Source: WHSO01 sp050485485
GTDB lineage: Bacteria; Pseudomonadota; Alphaproteobacteria; SMXQ01
DNA length: 64,000 bases
NCBI GenBank assembly: GCA_050485485.1
Contig: JBJHBM010000010.1
Coordinates: forward strand, 1 to 64,000
Direction: 5' to 3'
The position numbers and the translations under genes are program-made. How positions within the stretch are numbered: position 1 is the first letter of the stretch; each line of letters opens with the position of its first letter. Of the stretch, positions 58,338 to 64,000 are shown one piece after another. The notes under the pieces were generated by a model that was not told where the DNA came from, did no database searches, and saw only the letters and a program-made list of their open reading frames with translations.

Positions 58338-59588
58338 ATGATCCACGCAAATCCCATGGTGCGGCTCGTCGCGGCCGCCCTTGCGTTCGCAGGACTCGCG
58401 GCCTTCGCCGCCGGCCCGGCCCAGTCTTCGGCCGACTGGTTCCGGGGCAAGACCGTCCAGTACATCGTCGCGACGGCGGCGGGCGGCGGCTACGACGGCT
58501 ACGGCCGCCTCTCCGCCCGCTACATGGAGAAGCACCTGCCCGGCTCGACCTTCGTGGTCGTCAATCGTCCCGGAGCGGGTCACCTGGTCGGCACCAACCT
58601 GATCTATTCCGCGCGCGGCGACGGGCTTACGCTCGGCACCTTCAATATGGGCGTGATGTATTCCCAGCTCACGGGCTCCAAGGCCGCACGCTTCGACCTC
58701 ACCAACATGTCGTGGGTCGGCAAGGCTGCGACCGACACCCGCGTCATCATGGTCGCCGCGACCTCGCCCTACCGGAATTTCCTCGACCTGCGCAAGGCCG
58801 CCGAGCCGGTGCCGTTCGCGGTTTCGGGTGTCGGCAGCGCCGCCTATACGGAACTGCAGCTCCTCGCCAACGTGTTCGGCCTCAAGCTCCGCCTGCTGTC
58901 GGGCTACAGCGGCAACGACGACGACATGGCGATGCTGCGCGGCGAAGTGGTCGGCAAGATGGGCGCGGTCACCGGTCAGGGCGGCTTCGTGCGCCAGGGC
59001 AACGGCCGGTTCCTGATTCTGATCGGTGGCCCGCGCGACCACGGCTACGGGGAGGCTTCCTATGGCGACGACATCGCCGAGACGCCGGAGCAGAAGGCGG
59101 TGATGAAGCTCATCGCGAGCCAGGGCGACATGATGCGCGTCACGGTCGGGCCGCCTGCCATCCCGGCCGACCGGCTGGCGGCGCTGCGCGAAGCCTATCG
59201 CCAGGCCTTTGCCGATCCCGAGCTGCACGCCGACGCGGAGAAGCTTCACTACGTCCTCGATCCGGCGGTGGGCGAAGATGTCGAGAAGATCGTCAAGGCG
59301 GCGCTTCAGCAGCCGCCCCAGATTCTCGCCATGCTGAACGACCTCCAGAATGCCAGACCCGCCGACATGACGGTCGAGGCCGTTCTCGACAAGGTGGACG
59401 GCGGCGGCCGCGAGATCGGCTTCAAGGACGCCGCCGGAGCGGCCATCACCGCCAAGCTGAGCGGCTCACGCAGCAAGGTCGAGATCGGCGGCAAGGAAGC
59501 TCCGCGCGACGCGCTCAAGGCCGGTATGGCCTGTGCTGTCACCTACACCGGCCCGGGCAGCGAGGCTTCTGTCGTCGCCTGCAAATGA
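58338..59588 (+). CDS. Bug/TctC-family solute-binding protein with C-terminal extension
   Basis: 416 residues, about 100 longer than usual. A signal peptide (MVRLVAAALAFAGLAAFAAGPAQSS, cleavage near residue 30) precedes the Bug fold: VQYIVATAAGGGYDGYGRLSARYME near 40-65 and VVNRPGAGHLVGTNLIY near 76. From about residue 330 a short alpha/beta tail follows, ending AGMACAVTYTGPGSEASVVACK with two cysteines that could form a disulfide. No tctA or tctB gene is adjacent, so it must use a permease elsewhere or serve as a receptor. It is divergent from the 2-hydroxy-acid dehydrogenase gene, with a 242-bp leader. The ATG at 58338 has ACGAGGGGAGCACGCC upstream. Confidence 0.85.
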   Translation: MIHANPMVRLVAAALAFAGLAAFAAGPAQSSADWFRGKTVQYIVATAAGGGYDGYGRLSARYMEKHLPGSTFVVVNRPGAGHLVGTNLIYSARGDGLTLGTFNMGVMYSQLTGSKAARFDLTNMSWVGKAATDTRVIMVAATSPYRNFLDLRKAAEPVPFAVSGVGSAAYTELQLLANVFGLKLRLLSGYSGNDDDMAMLRGEVVGKMGAVTGQGGFVRQGNGRFLILIGGPRDHGYGEASYGDDIAETPEQKAVMKLIASQGDMMRVTVGPPAIPADRLAALREAYRQAFADPELHADAEKLHYVLDPAVGEDVEKIVKAALQQPPQILAMLNDLQNARPADMTVEAVLDKVDGGGREIGFKDAAGAAITAKLSGSRSKVEIGGKEAPRDALKAGMACAVTYTGPGSEASVVACK

Positions 59589-59595
59589 CCTGCAC

Positions 59596-59623
59596 CCGCC
59601 GCGGCCGTCCACGGCCGCGGCGG
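59596..59623. terminator. Perfect 13-bp GC-rich hairpin between convergent genes
   Basis: CCGCCGCGGCCGT (59596-59608) and ACGGCCGCGGCGG (59611-59623) are separated by only CC. It sits between the stops of the binding-protein and methyltransferase genes and could terminate both; there is no T tract. Confidence 0.6.
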
Positions 59624-59624
59624 C

Positions 59625-60452
59625 TCACGCCGGCTTGCAACCGAGCCCGAGGCGAGCATAGTTGGGGACGTACAGCACATCCCCTTCGATGAACGGTTGC
59701 CAGGCCTCGAGCACGACACGGGCCAGCGCGCCGAACCGTTCTTCCGAAAGGCCCGCGACCTTTTCGGCGAAACTGCGCCGCAGGCCTTTGGTAACGTAGT
59801 CGCCGGGATCCGTCACCTTGTTGCGGTAGCGTAGCTCGCGCTCCTCCACCCGCACGAAGCCTGCCTCTTCCAGAATCGCGGCGAGCGTGCCCGGCGCGCT
59901 CATGGAGTGGCGCGAGGGCACCTTTCCCTCGGCCTCGCCCATGAAGCGGGCGACCGCACGGCGCGGCACGTGGAACGGCGGATTTTCCTCATAGGGTCCC
60001 CACACCACGTAAGCGGCGCGACCGCCCGGCCGCAGCACGCGCATGGCCTCGGCGGCGGCCCGCGCGCGCCCTTCCGGATCGAGCGACATCAGGCCGAAGC
60101 GACAACTGATGCAGTCGAAGGTCGCGTCGGGAAACGGCAGCGCCGTCATGTCGCAGCAGGCGAACTGCATGATGCCGAGCGCGAGCGCCTCGGCACGACC
60201 GCGGGCGGCCTCCAGCATGCGCGGCGTGAAATCGCTCGCCACCACCCGGCCGTGCCCTTCCATCGCGAGCGCGATGGTCACCGCGGGGTTGCCGGTGCCC
60301 GATGCGGTATCGAGAACGGATTCGCCCGGGCGAATTGCCGCCGCCTCGACGATCATCCGATTGAAGGTATCGTCCTGGGCGCGCGCGGCAGGCGCGCCGG
60401 CGGTCCACGTCTTGCTGCGCTCCGCCCAGGCGTCTCTACTCGTTTCCGACAT
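59625..60452 (-). CDS. Class I SAM-dependent methyltransferase, UbiE/COQ5-like
   Basis: 275 residues. The SAM site is LDTASGTGNPAVTIALAMEGHG near residues 43-64 (motif I), with ASDFTPRMLEAARGRAEAL (motif II) near 73 and FDCISCRFGLMSLDPEGRARAAAEAMRVLRPGG near 113-145 covering motifs post-II and III. The sequence and the EVLRPGG-like element resemble UbiE-type methyltransferases, but the rest (PYEENPPFHVPRRAVARFMGEAEG) does not match UbiE closely, so the substrate is open. Start at ATG 60452 giving MSETSRDAWAERSKTW. Its 3' end faces the binding-protein gene across a strong hairpin. It follows the cupin gene by 56 bp on the same strand. Confidence 0.85.
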   Translation of the reverse strand: MSETSRDAWAERSKTWTAGAPAARAQDDTFNRMIVEAAAIRPGESVLDTASGTGNPAVTIALAMEGHGRVVASDFTPRMLEAARGRAEALALGIMQFACCDMTALPFPDATFDCISCRFGLMSLDPEGRARAAAEAMRVLRPGGRAAYVVWGPYEENPPFHVPRRAVARFMGEAEGKVPSRHSMSAPGTLAAILEEAGFVRVEERELRYRNKVTDPGDYVTKGLRRSFAEKVAGLSEERFGALARVVLEAWQPFIEGDVLYVPNYARLGLGCKPA

Positions 60453-60508
60453 TTTCTTTCGACGTGTCCGTCCTGCGCGCGGCTGGAACGAGGTTCCTTT
60501 CCCGACCC

Positions 60509-60976
60509 TTACTCGAAAAATCTGCCTTCGATGAGCACGGGCTTCACTGCGCCCGCCTTCTGGGCGCGTCCGGGGATCGGCTTGCCGGCGGGATCGATGC
60601 GCCGGTCGGGACCGGCCCCCGCCACTTTCGCGCCGAACCGCGCCAGTACCAAAGGTCCGTCGCCTTCCGCCGAGAACGAGTAATGCGCGCCCTTCGGGAT
60701 GAACAGCGCCTGATGCTTGCGCAGCCGCGGCAGCGGCCCCTTAGGGGTGACGAACTGCGCCTCGCCCTCCAGCACCAGGAACACGTGGTCTTCGGCCATG
60801 TGGGCGTGCATGCCGTTCTCGCCGCCCTTGGGCGCATAGCAATGGACATTGAACGAGCTGGTATCGGTGCGTGCCAGCACGCGCTTGTGGTGGCCCGCGC
60901 TCACGAGCTGGATCCGCAGGTCGAGAACCTGCGCCTCGGGCGCGTCGGATACGGCGACGGTCGCGTCGGCGGTCAT
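60509..60976 (-). CDS. Cupin-domain protein
   Basis: 155 residues with one cupin module. The first motif is NGMHAHMAEDHVFLVLEGEAQF near residues 54-75, giving two His and a Glu-like acid as metal ligands; the second is ALFIPKGAHYSFSAEGDGPLVLARFG near 88-113. The small single-domain form is used by dioxygenases, isomerases and sugar epimerases, and also by ligand-binding regulators. No signal peptide is visible. The ATG at 60976 has AGGGAGGAAGCC upstream. A methyltransferase lies downstream on the same strand and a tRNA-Arg gene upstream. Function unknown. Confidence 0.82.
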   Translation of the reverse strand: MTADATVAVSDAPEAQVLDLRIQLVSAGHHKRVLARTDTSSFNVHCYAPKGGENGMHAHMAEDHVFLVLEGEAQFVTPKGPLPRLRKHQALFIPKGAHYSFSAEGDGPLVLARFGAKVAGAGPDRRIDPAGKPIPGRAQKAGAVKPVLIEGRFFE

Positions 60977-61070
60977 GGCTTCCTCCCTATCCCGGCTGTC
61001 GTTTCGGGTAGTCTAGAAGCAATCGGCGGCCGGCGCACGGGCCGAAAACGATACCTGCGGGGAGGAAAAA

Positions 61071-61147
61071 TGGCGCGCCCGGAGAGACTCGAACTCCCAA
61101 CCTTCTGATCCGTAGTCAGATGCTCTATCCAATTGAGCTACGGGCGC
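61071..61147 (-). tRNA. tRNA-Arg (anticodon ACG)
   Basis: 77 nt including an encoded CCA (61071-61073). Acceptor arms GCGCCCG and CGGGCGC pair; the anticodon stem TCTGA/TCAGA closes a CTACGGA loop, giving ACG (read as ICG) for CGN codons. The T arm with GTTCGAG is present. It lies upstream of the cupin gene on the same strand. Confidence 0.96.
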
Positions 61148-61163
61148 CGAGAAGAGGGGCCGG

Positions 61164-61192
61164 AGGCTACTCAAAACGCAACCCCTTGGCAA
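61164..61192 (-). promoter_or_regulatory. Predicted tRNA-Arg promoter
   Basis: Minus strand TTGCCA (61187-61192) and TAGCCT (61164-61169) with 17 bp between them, 17 bp before the tRNA 5' end. The -10 is a poor match, so this is tentative. Confidence 0.35.
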
Positions 61193-61280
61193 GCCAAACG
61201 GAGGGCCGGGTCGGCCGGGATTGATGAAGCGGTTTTTCGGCGGAATCTTTACCGGATGGATAGATTTGTTTGAAATTAAA

Positions 61281-61306
61281 GGGGTTGTGAAAATACGTGA
61301 AACCCC
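61281..61306. other. Inverted repeat in an AT-rich leader
   Basis: GGGGTT (61281-61286) pairs with AACCCC (61301-61306) around an AT-rich loop that contains GTGAAAATACGTG. It lies in an unusually AT-rich stretch (about 61230-61320) upstream of the lipoprotein gene. TTGAAA at 61270-61275 could be a -35 element. A promoter with an operator or a 5'-UTR hairpin is possible. Confidence 0.4.
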
Positions 61307-61363
61307 ATAGAAAAGCAGACGGGGTTCCCGGGGCTTTCAGACTAGGATTGGGGGTTGCCTTTC

Positions 61364-62524
61364 ATGACCCGAATGAAGATGCCGGCCGTCATGGCGGCAG
61401 CCCTGCTGGTCGGCGGCTGCTCGGTGGTGTCCGATACGCTGTTTCCGTCGCTCTCGTCCGACGAGCCGGCAGCCAGGCCGGCAACCGCACGCCCCGCCGA
61501 TGCCCAGCCGGCGCCTCAGCCCCAAACCGCCCAGCCCGTCCAGCCGCTCGAGCTCGGCACCTCGACCTTCGAGCCGCCCGCGATCACTCCCGGCAGCCAG
61601 ACCGGCACCGTCGTCGGCGCCAAGGTCATGCAGATCCGGCGCGAGCTCGGCAGCCTGCAGGTCTCGATCAACCAGCACAACGGCAACCTGCAGAATCTGC
61701 GCGCCCAGACCGTCGCCCATGCCCAGCGCTATCACGGCACGGTGGCCGCCATCAATTCGCGTCTGCAGATCGGCACCACCCCCGGCAACCCGGTGCTGGT
61801 TTCGCAGTGGAGTACCGCCCAGACCCAGCTCGACGGCGTGAGCCGCGACATCGCCGAAATGAACTCCCTCGCCAACCAAGTGGCGAGCGATTCGTCCACG
61901 GCCGCCTACCTGCTCGAGACCGCGCGTGCCACCTACGGCCTGTCCGGCGCGGTGGACGAAGATCATCGCCAGCTCGCGATCCTGGAGGACGAGGTCAACC
62001 GCACGGTGGTGCTGATCGATCGCCTGCTCAACGAGCTGACCGAGGACATCAACCGCCAGTCCGCCTATGTCGGCAACGAGCGCCGCAACCTGACGACGCT
62101 CTCCGTCGCGATCAAGAACGGCGAGTTGCTCGGCTCCTCGCTCGCCAATCGTGCTTACGACCTGCAGCCGTTCTCGGCGCGCCCGCAGCGCGGCGCCGTT
62201 CCGCCCGCCGCCCAGGCCGGCACGCGCCGCCCGCTGGTGGTGATCCGCTTCGACCGGCCCAACGTCGAATACGAACAGGCCCTCTACAACGCAGTCTCGC
62301 GCGCGCTCGAGCGCCGGCCCGAGGCCACCTTCGACCTCGTCGCCGTGGCGCCGGGCCAGGGCTCCGCCGCCGAAGCCGCCAAGTCCGCCAATACTGCGCG
62401 GCGCAACGCGGAGGCGGTGCTGCGCTCGCTGACCGCGATGGGCCTGCCGGCAAGCCGCGTGACGCTTTCGGCCGGCACCTCGGGCGAGGCCCAGACCAAC
62501 GAGGTCCACCTCTACGTGCGCTGA
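61364..62524 (+). CDS. Outer-membrane lipoprotein with coiled-coil and OmpA-like C-terminal domain
   Basis: 386 residues. A lipoprotein signal with lipobox VGGC (Cys at about 19) is followed by a Pro/Ala/Gln-rich linker (about 35-70), a helical coiled-coil region (about 85-265, with Q/N-rich heptads such as SLQVSINQHNGNLQNL), and a C-terminal alpha/beta domain (about 285-386) that fits the OmpA-C fold. VVIRFDRPNVEYEQALYNAVSRALERRPEATFDLVAV and RNAEAVLRSLTAMGLPASRV correspond to the OmpA-like strand-helix pattern, though the peptidoglycan-binding Asp/Arg pair is not clearly present. It may tether the outer membrane to peptidoglycan. Several Met codons could be the start; the ATG at 61364 is the first. 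It ends in a strong terminator. Confidence 0.78.
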   Translation: MTRMKMPAVMAAALLVGGCSVVSDTLFPSLSSDEPAARPATARPADAQPAPQPQTAQPVQPLELGTSTFEPPAITPGSQTGTVVGAKVMQIRRELGSLQVSINQHNGNLQNLRAQTVAHAQRYHGTVAAINSRLQIGTTPGNPVLVSQWSTAQTQLDGVSRDIAEMNSLANQVASDSSTAAYLLETARATYGLSGAVDEDHRQLAILEDEVNRTVVLIDRLLNELTEDINRQSAYVGNERRNLTTLSVAIKNGELLGSSLANRAYDLQPFSARPQRGAVPPAAQAGTRRPLVVIRFDRPNVEYEQALYNAVSRALERRPEATFDLVAVAPGQGSAAEAAKSANTARRNAEAVLRSLTAMGLPASRVTLSAGTSGEAQTNEVHLYVR

Positions 62525-62557
62525 GCACGGGAACGGTTTGGAGCGCTAACACAAGGG

Positions 62558-62585
62558 AAAGGGCCGCCCGCGGGGCGGCCCTTTT
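62558..62585 (+). terminator. Rho-independent terminator after the OmpA-like lipoprotein gene
   Basis: AAAGGGCCGCCC (62558-62569) pairs with GGGCGGCCCTTT (62573-62584) over 12 bp with a GCG loop, leading into TTTTCC. It lies 33 bp after the stop codon. Confidence 0.88.
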
Positions 62586-62664
62586 CCTTTGCATCCGCGC
62601 AGATTTTGACTCGGGACGCCTCGCGCGCGAAAATGCCCAAAAGAGGCAACCCGAGGAGACAGCC

Positions 62665-63369
62665 ATGACCGCCGCAGCCACCGGCCATTGCTGGGACGAC
62701 GTGATCACGGATGATATCCGTGACGTCTACGGCATCTTCTTCCCGCGCGAGGTCAAAGGGATCGGCCCGCGCCCCGCGCTCATCGCCATCGACCTCTACA
62801 ACAAGGTCTATGCCGGCGGTCCCGGCCCCGTGGTCGAGATCAACCGCAAGCATCGCGGCGCCTGCGGTGACCATGCCTGGAACGCGATCCCGCCGACCCA
62901 GAAACTGTTCGCCGCCGCGCGCGCGGCGGGCCTGCCCGTGATCTACACCACCGGCAATGCCAACGAGCGCGTGACCGCCACCAACCGGCGACGCGCGGCC
63001 GGCGAGGATGCGGGCGATGGCTACGAGATCAAGGCGGAGTTCGCGCCCGAGCCGGGCGACCTCGTCATCAAGAAGGAGCGCGCCTCGGGCTTCTTCGGCA
63101 CGCCCATGGTCGCCCATCTCAACAAGCTCGGCGTCGAGAGCATCATCATCTGCGGCGAGAGCACGTCGGGTTGCCTGCGTGCCTCCGCCGTCGACGCCTT
63201 CTCCTACGGCTATCACGTGGTGGTGGCGGAGGAGGCATGTTTCGACCGTTCGCTGCTCAGCCACAAGGTCGCGCTGTTCGACCTGCACCACAAATACGCC
63301 GACGTGATGCACGTGGACGAGATCGTAGCGCAGCTCGCGCAGGTGTCCGGACGCAGGGCCGCCGAATAA
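62665..63369 (+). CDS. Isochorismatase-fold cysteine hydrolase (second copy), N-carbamoylsarcosine amidase-like
   Basis: 234 residues. The catalytic Asp is in ALIAIDLYNKVYAGG near 40, the Lys in LVIKKERASGFFGT near 137 and the Cys in ICGESTSGCLRASAVDAFSYGY near 170. The wording of the motif (ESTSGC.RA..VDA) is that of N-carbamoylsarcosine amidase and related enzymes that release ammonia and CO2 from N-carbamoyl or amide substrates. It is not closely similar to the copy at 52684-53394. The ATG at 62665 follows CCGAGGAGACAGCC. The cupin gene follows 28 bp downstream in the same direction, so the two are likely co-transcribed. The exact amide is unknown. Confidence 0.88.
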   Translation: MTAAATGHCWDDVITDDIRDVYGIFFPREVKGIGPRPALIAIDLYNKVYAGGPGPVVEINRKHRGACGDHAWNAIPPTQKLFAAARAAGLPVIYTTGNANERVTATNRRRAAGEDAGDGYEIKAEFAPEPGDLVIKKERASGFFGTPMVAHLNKLGVESIIICGESTSGCLRASAVDAFSYGYHVVVAEEACFDRSLLSHKVALFDLHHKYADVMHVDEIVAQLAQVSGRRAAE

Positions 63370-63397
63370 CGGAAGTGAGAAAGGGAGAACCGTCGAG

Positions 63398-63982
63398 ATG
63401 GGCCAGCAGCGTCTTCCCGTGTTCCAGAAGTTCATCGACGACCTGCGTGCCGCGTGGGCACGCGAAAGCGACATGGAGGCCCGCATGAAGGCGGGCACCG
63501 AGCTGTTGCGCGGGCTCGTCAACGACCCCGCGATGCGCGCCCATTCGAAGGACTGGCCTTCGACCGAAGGCGGCAAGAACCTGCTGCTCTACGAAGATCC
63601 CGACTACAATTTCGCGGTCAACGCCGTGGTGCGCGCGCCCAACCGCTTCGGCAGCGTCCACGACCATGCCCATGCCTGGACCGCCTACGGCGTGCTGGAC
63701 GGGGTCGAACGGCTCGAGCGTTTCGAGCGGCTCGACGACGGCTCCAGGGAAGGCTACGCCGACGTGCGGCTCGCGAGCGTGACCGAAGGCAAGGCCGGCG
63801 CCGTGGACCTCGTGCCGCCCTACGACATCCATGCCGAGCAAGGCGGTCCCGGGCGCTCGGTCGCGGTCATCCTGCGCTCCGAGCGCGTGGCGGGAAAGGT
63901 GCTCCAGGGCCGCTACGACCCGGCGAAGAAGGCCACCCATCAGGGCCAGGGCCCCAAGCAGGTCCCCTTCGAGATCGCCTAA
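63398..63982 (+). CDS. Cysteine-dioxygenase-like cupin protein
   Basis: 194 residues. The central SVHDHAHAWTAYGVLDGVERLERF near residues 86-109 holds the metal-binding His-x-His of cysteine dioxygenase-type cupins, and DLVPPYDIHAEQGGPGRSVAVILRSERV near 137-164 contains the third His. Cysteine dioxygenase and thiol dioxygenases oxidise thiols to sulfinates; other relatives have different substrates. The Cys-Tyr crosslink of animal CDO cannot be judged here. The ATG at 63398 follows AGAAAGGGAGAACCGTCGAG, a good ribosome binding site. It is the last complete gene of the window and continues the unit begun by the isochorismatase-fold gene. Confidence 0.8.
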   Translation: MGQQRLPVFQKFIDDLRAAWARESDMEARMKAGTELLRGLVNDPAMRAHSKDWPSTEGGKNLLLYEDPDYNFAVNAVVRAPNRFGSVHDHAHAWTAYGVLDGVERLERFERLDDGSREGYADVRLASVTEGKAGAVDLVPPYDIHAEQGGPGRSVAVILRSERVAGKVLQGRYDPAKKATHQGQGPKQVPFEIA

Positions 63983-64000
63983 GCGTCGGCGCCTATTCCA

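Noticed and set aside
1..64000. CRISPR arrays, insertion sequences, prophage or toxin-antitoxin modules
   Set aside because: No regularly spaced repeats, transposase, integrase, phage structural or toxin-antitoxin proteins were recognised on either strand.

Overview
The window is 64 kb of high-GC DNA (roughly two-thirds G+C) that reads as chromosomal sequence of an alphaproteobacterium, most likely from the Rhodospirillales and their relatives. This rests on the strong third-position GC bias, a SAM-II riboswitch in front of an O-succinylhomoserine sulfhydrylase (metZ) followed by apaG, the argD-argF-hslO order, a RibB protein with a degenerate GTP cyclohydrolase-like tail, and several tripartite tricarboxylate (TTT/Bug) transport proteins. 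I see no insertion sequences, prophage genes, CRISPR arrays or rRNA. There are two tRNA genes, Gly(CCC) and Arg(ACG). Coding density is very high, many junctions are ATGA or GTGA overlaps, and no gene-free stretch exceeds 300 bp.

Layout. 1-3.9 kb: the end of a BatA-type membrane protein, then wrbA, a glutathionyl-hydroquinone reductase-like GST and a DoxX protein. 3.9-9.3 kb: an EEP nuclease/phosphatase, a tctA-tctB-tctC transporter and a TauD/TfdA dioxygenase. 9.4-18.6 kb: ribBA-like gene, then an uncharacterised catabolic block (nucleophile-less alpha/beta hydrolase, luciferase-like monooxygenase, second alpha/beta hydrolase, flavin reductase), corA, and on the minus strand a second TauD/TfdA paralogue, an SDR, a class II aldolase-like protein and a MarR regulator. 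18.7-24.8 kb: queuosine biosynthesis as two convergent operons (queG-queA-tgt with queF, against queC-queE-queD) separated by a cluster of palindromes. 24.8-34.1 kb: envelope and lipid-carrier genes (VTT protein, GT2, PAP2 phosphatase, GT39), hyuA-hyuB and an MFS exporter.

34.3-49.5 kb: an Rrf2 regulator, the SAM-II-controlled metZ, apaG, folE (also the entry step for queuosine), two tandem trkH genes, a lipoprotein, argD-argF-hslO, an MFS transporter, an ABC-2 permease, recX and a large MscS channel. 49.6-54.6 kb: ArsC/YfgD-like reductase, DUF6165, YnfA, an Atm1-type ABC exporter, an isochorismatase-fold hydrolase and a FAH-family enzyme. 54.6-64 kb: VOC protein, a PAP2-DUF368 fusion, an FMN 2-hydroxy-acid dehydrogenase divergent from an orphan Bug-type binding protein, a methyltransferase, a cupin, an OmpA-like lipoprotein, a second isochorismatase-fold hydrolase and a cysteine-dioxygenase-like cupin.

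Three themes connect the genes. First, the whole GTP-to-queuosine route is present (folE, queD, queE, queC, queF, tgt, queA, queG). Second, catabolism of scavenged organic acids or aromatics is suggested by Bug/TTT uptake, flavin and Fe(II)/2-oxoglutarate oxygenases, alpha/beta hydrolases, FAH and hydantoinase-type enzymes. Third, polyprenyl-phosphate handling is suggested by a PAP2-DUF368 fusion, a separate PAP2, a VTT protein and GT2/GT39 transferases. The least ordinary items are the PAP2-DUF368 fusion, the hydrolase lacking its nucleophile in the monooxygenase operon, the SAM-II attenuator and the palindrome cluster between the que operons.
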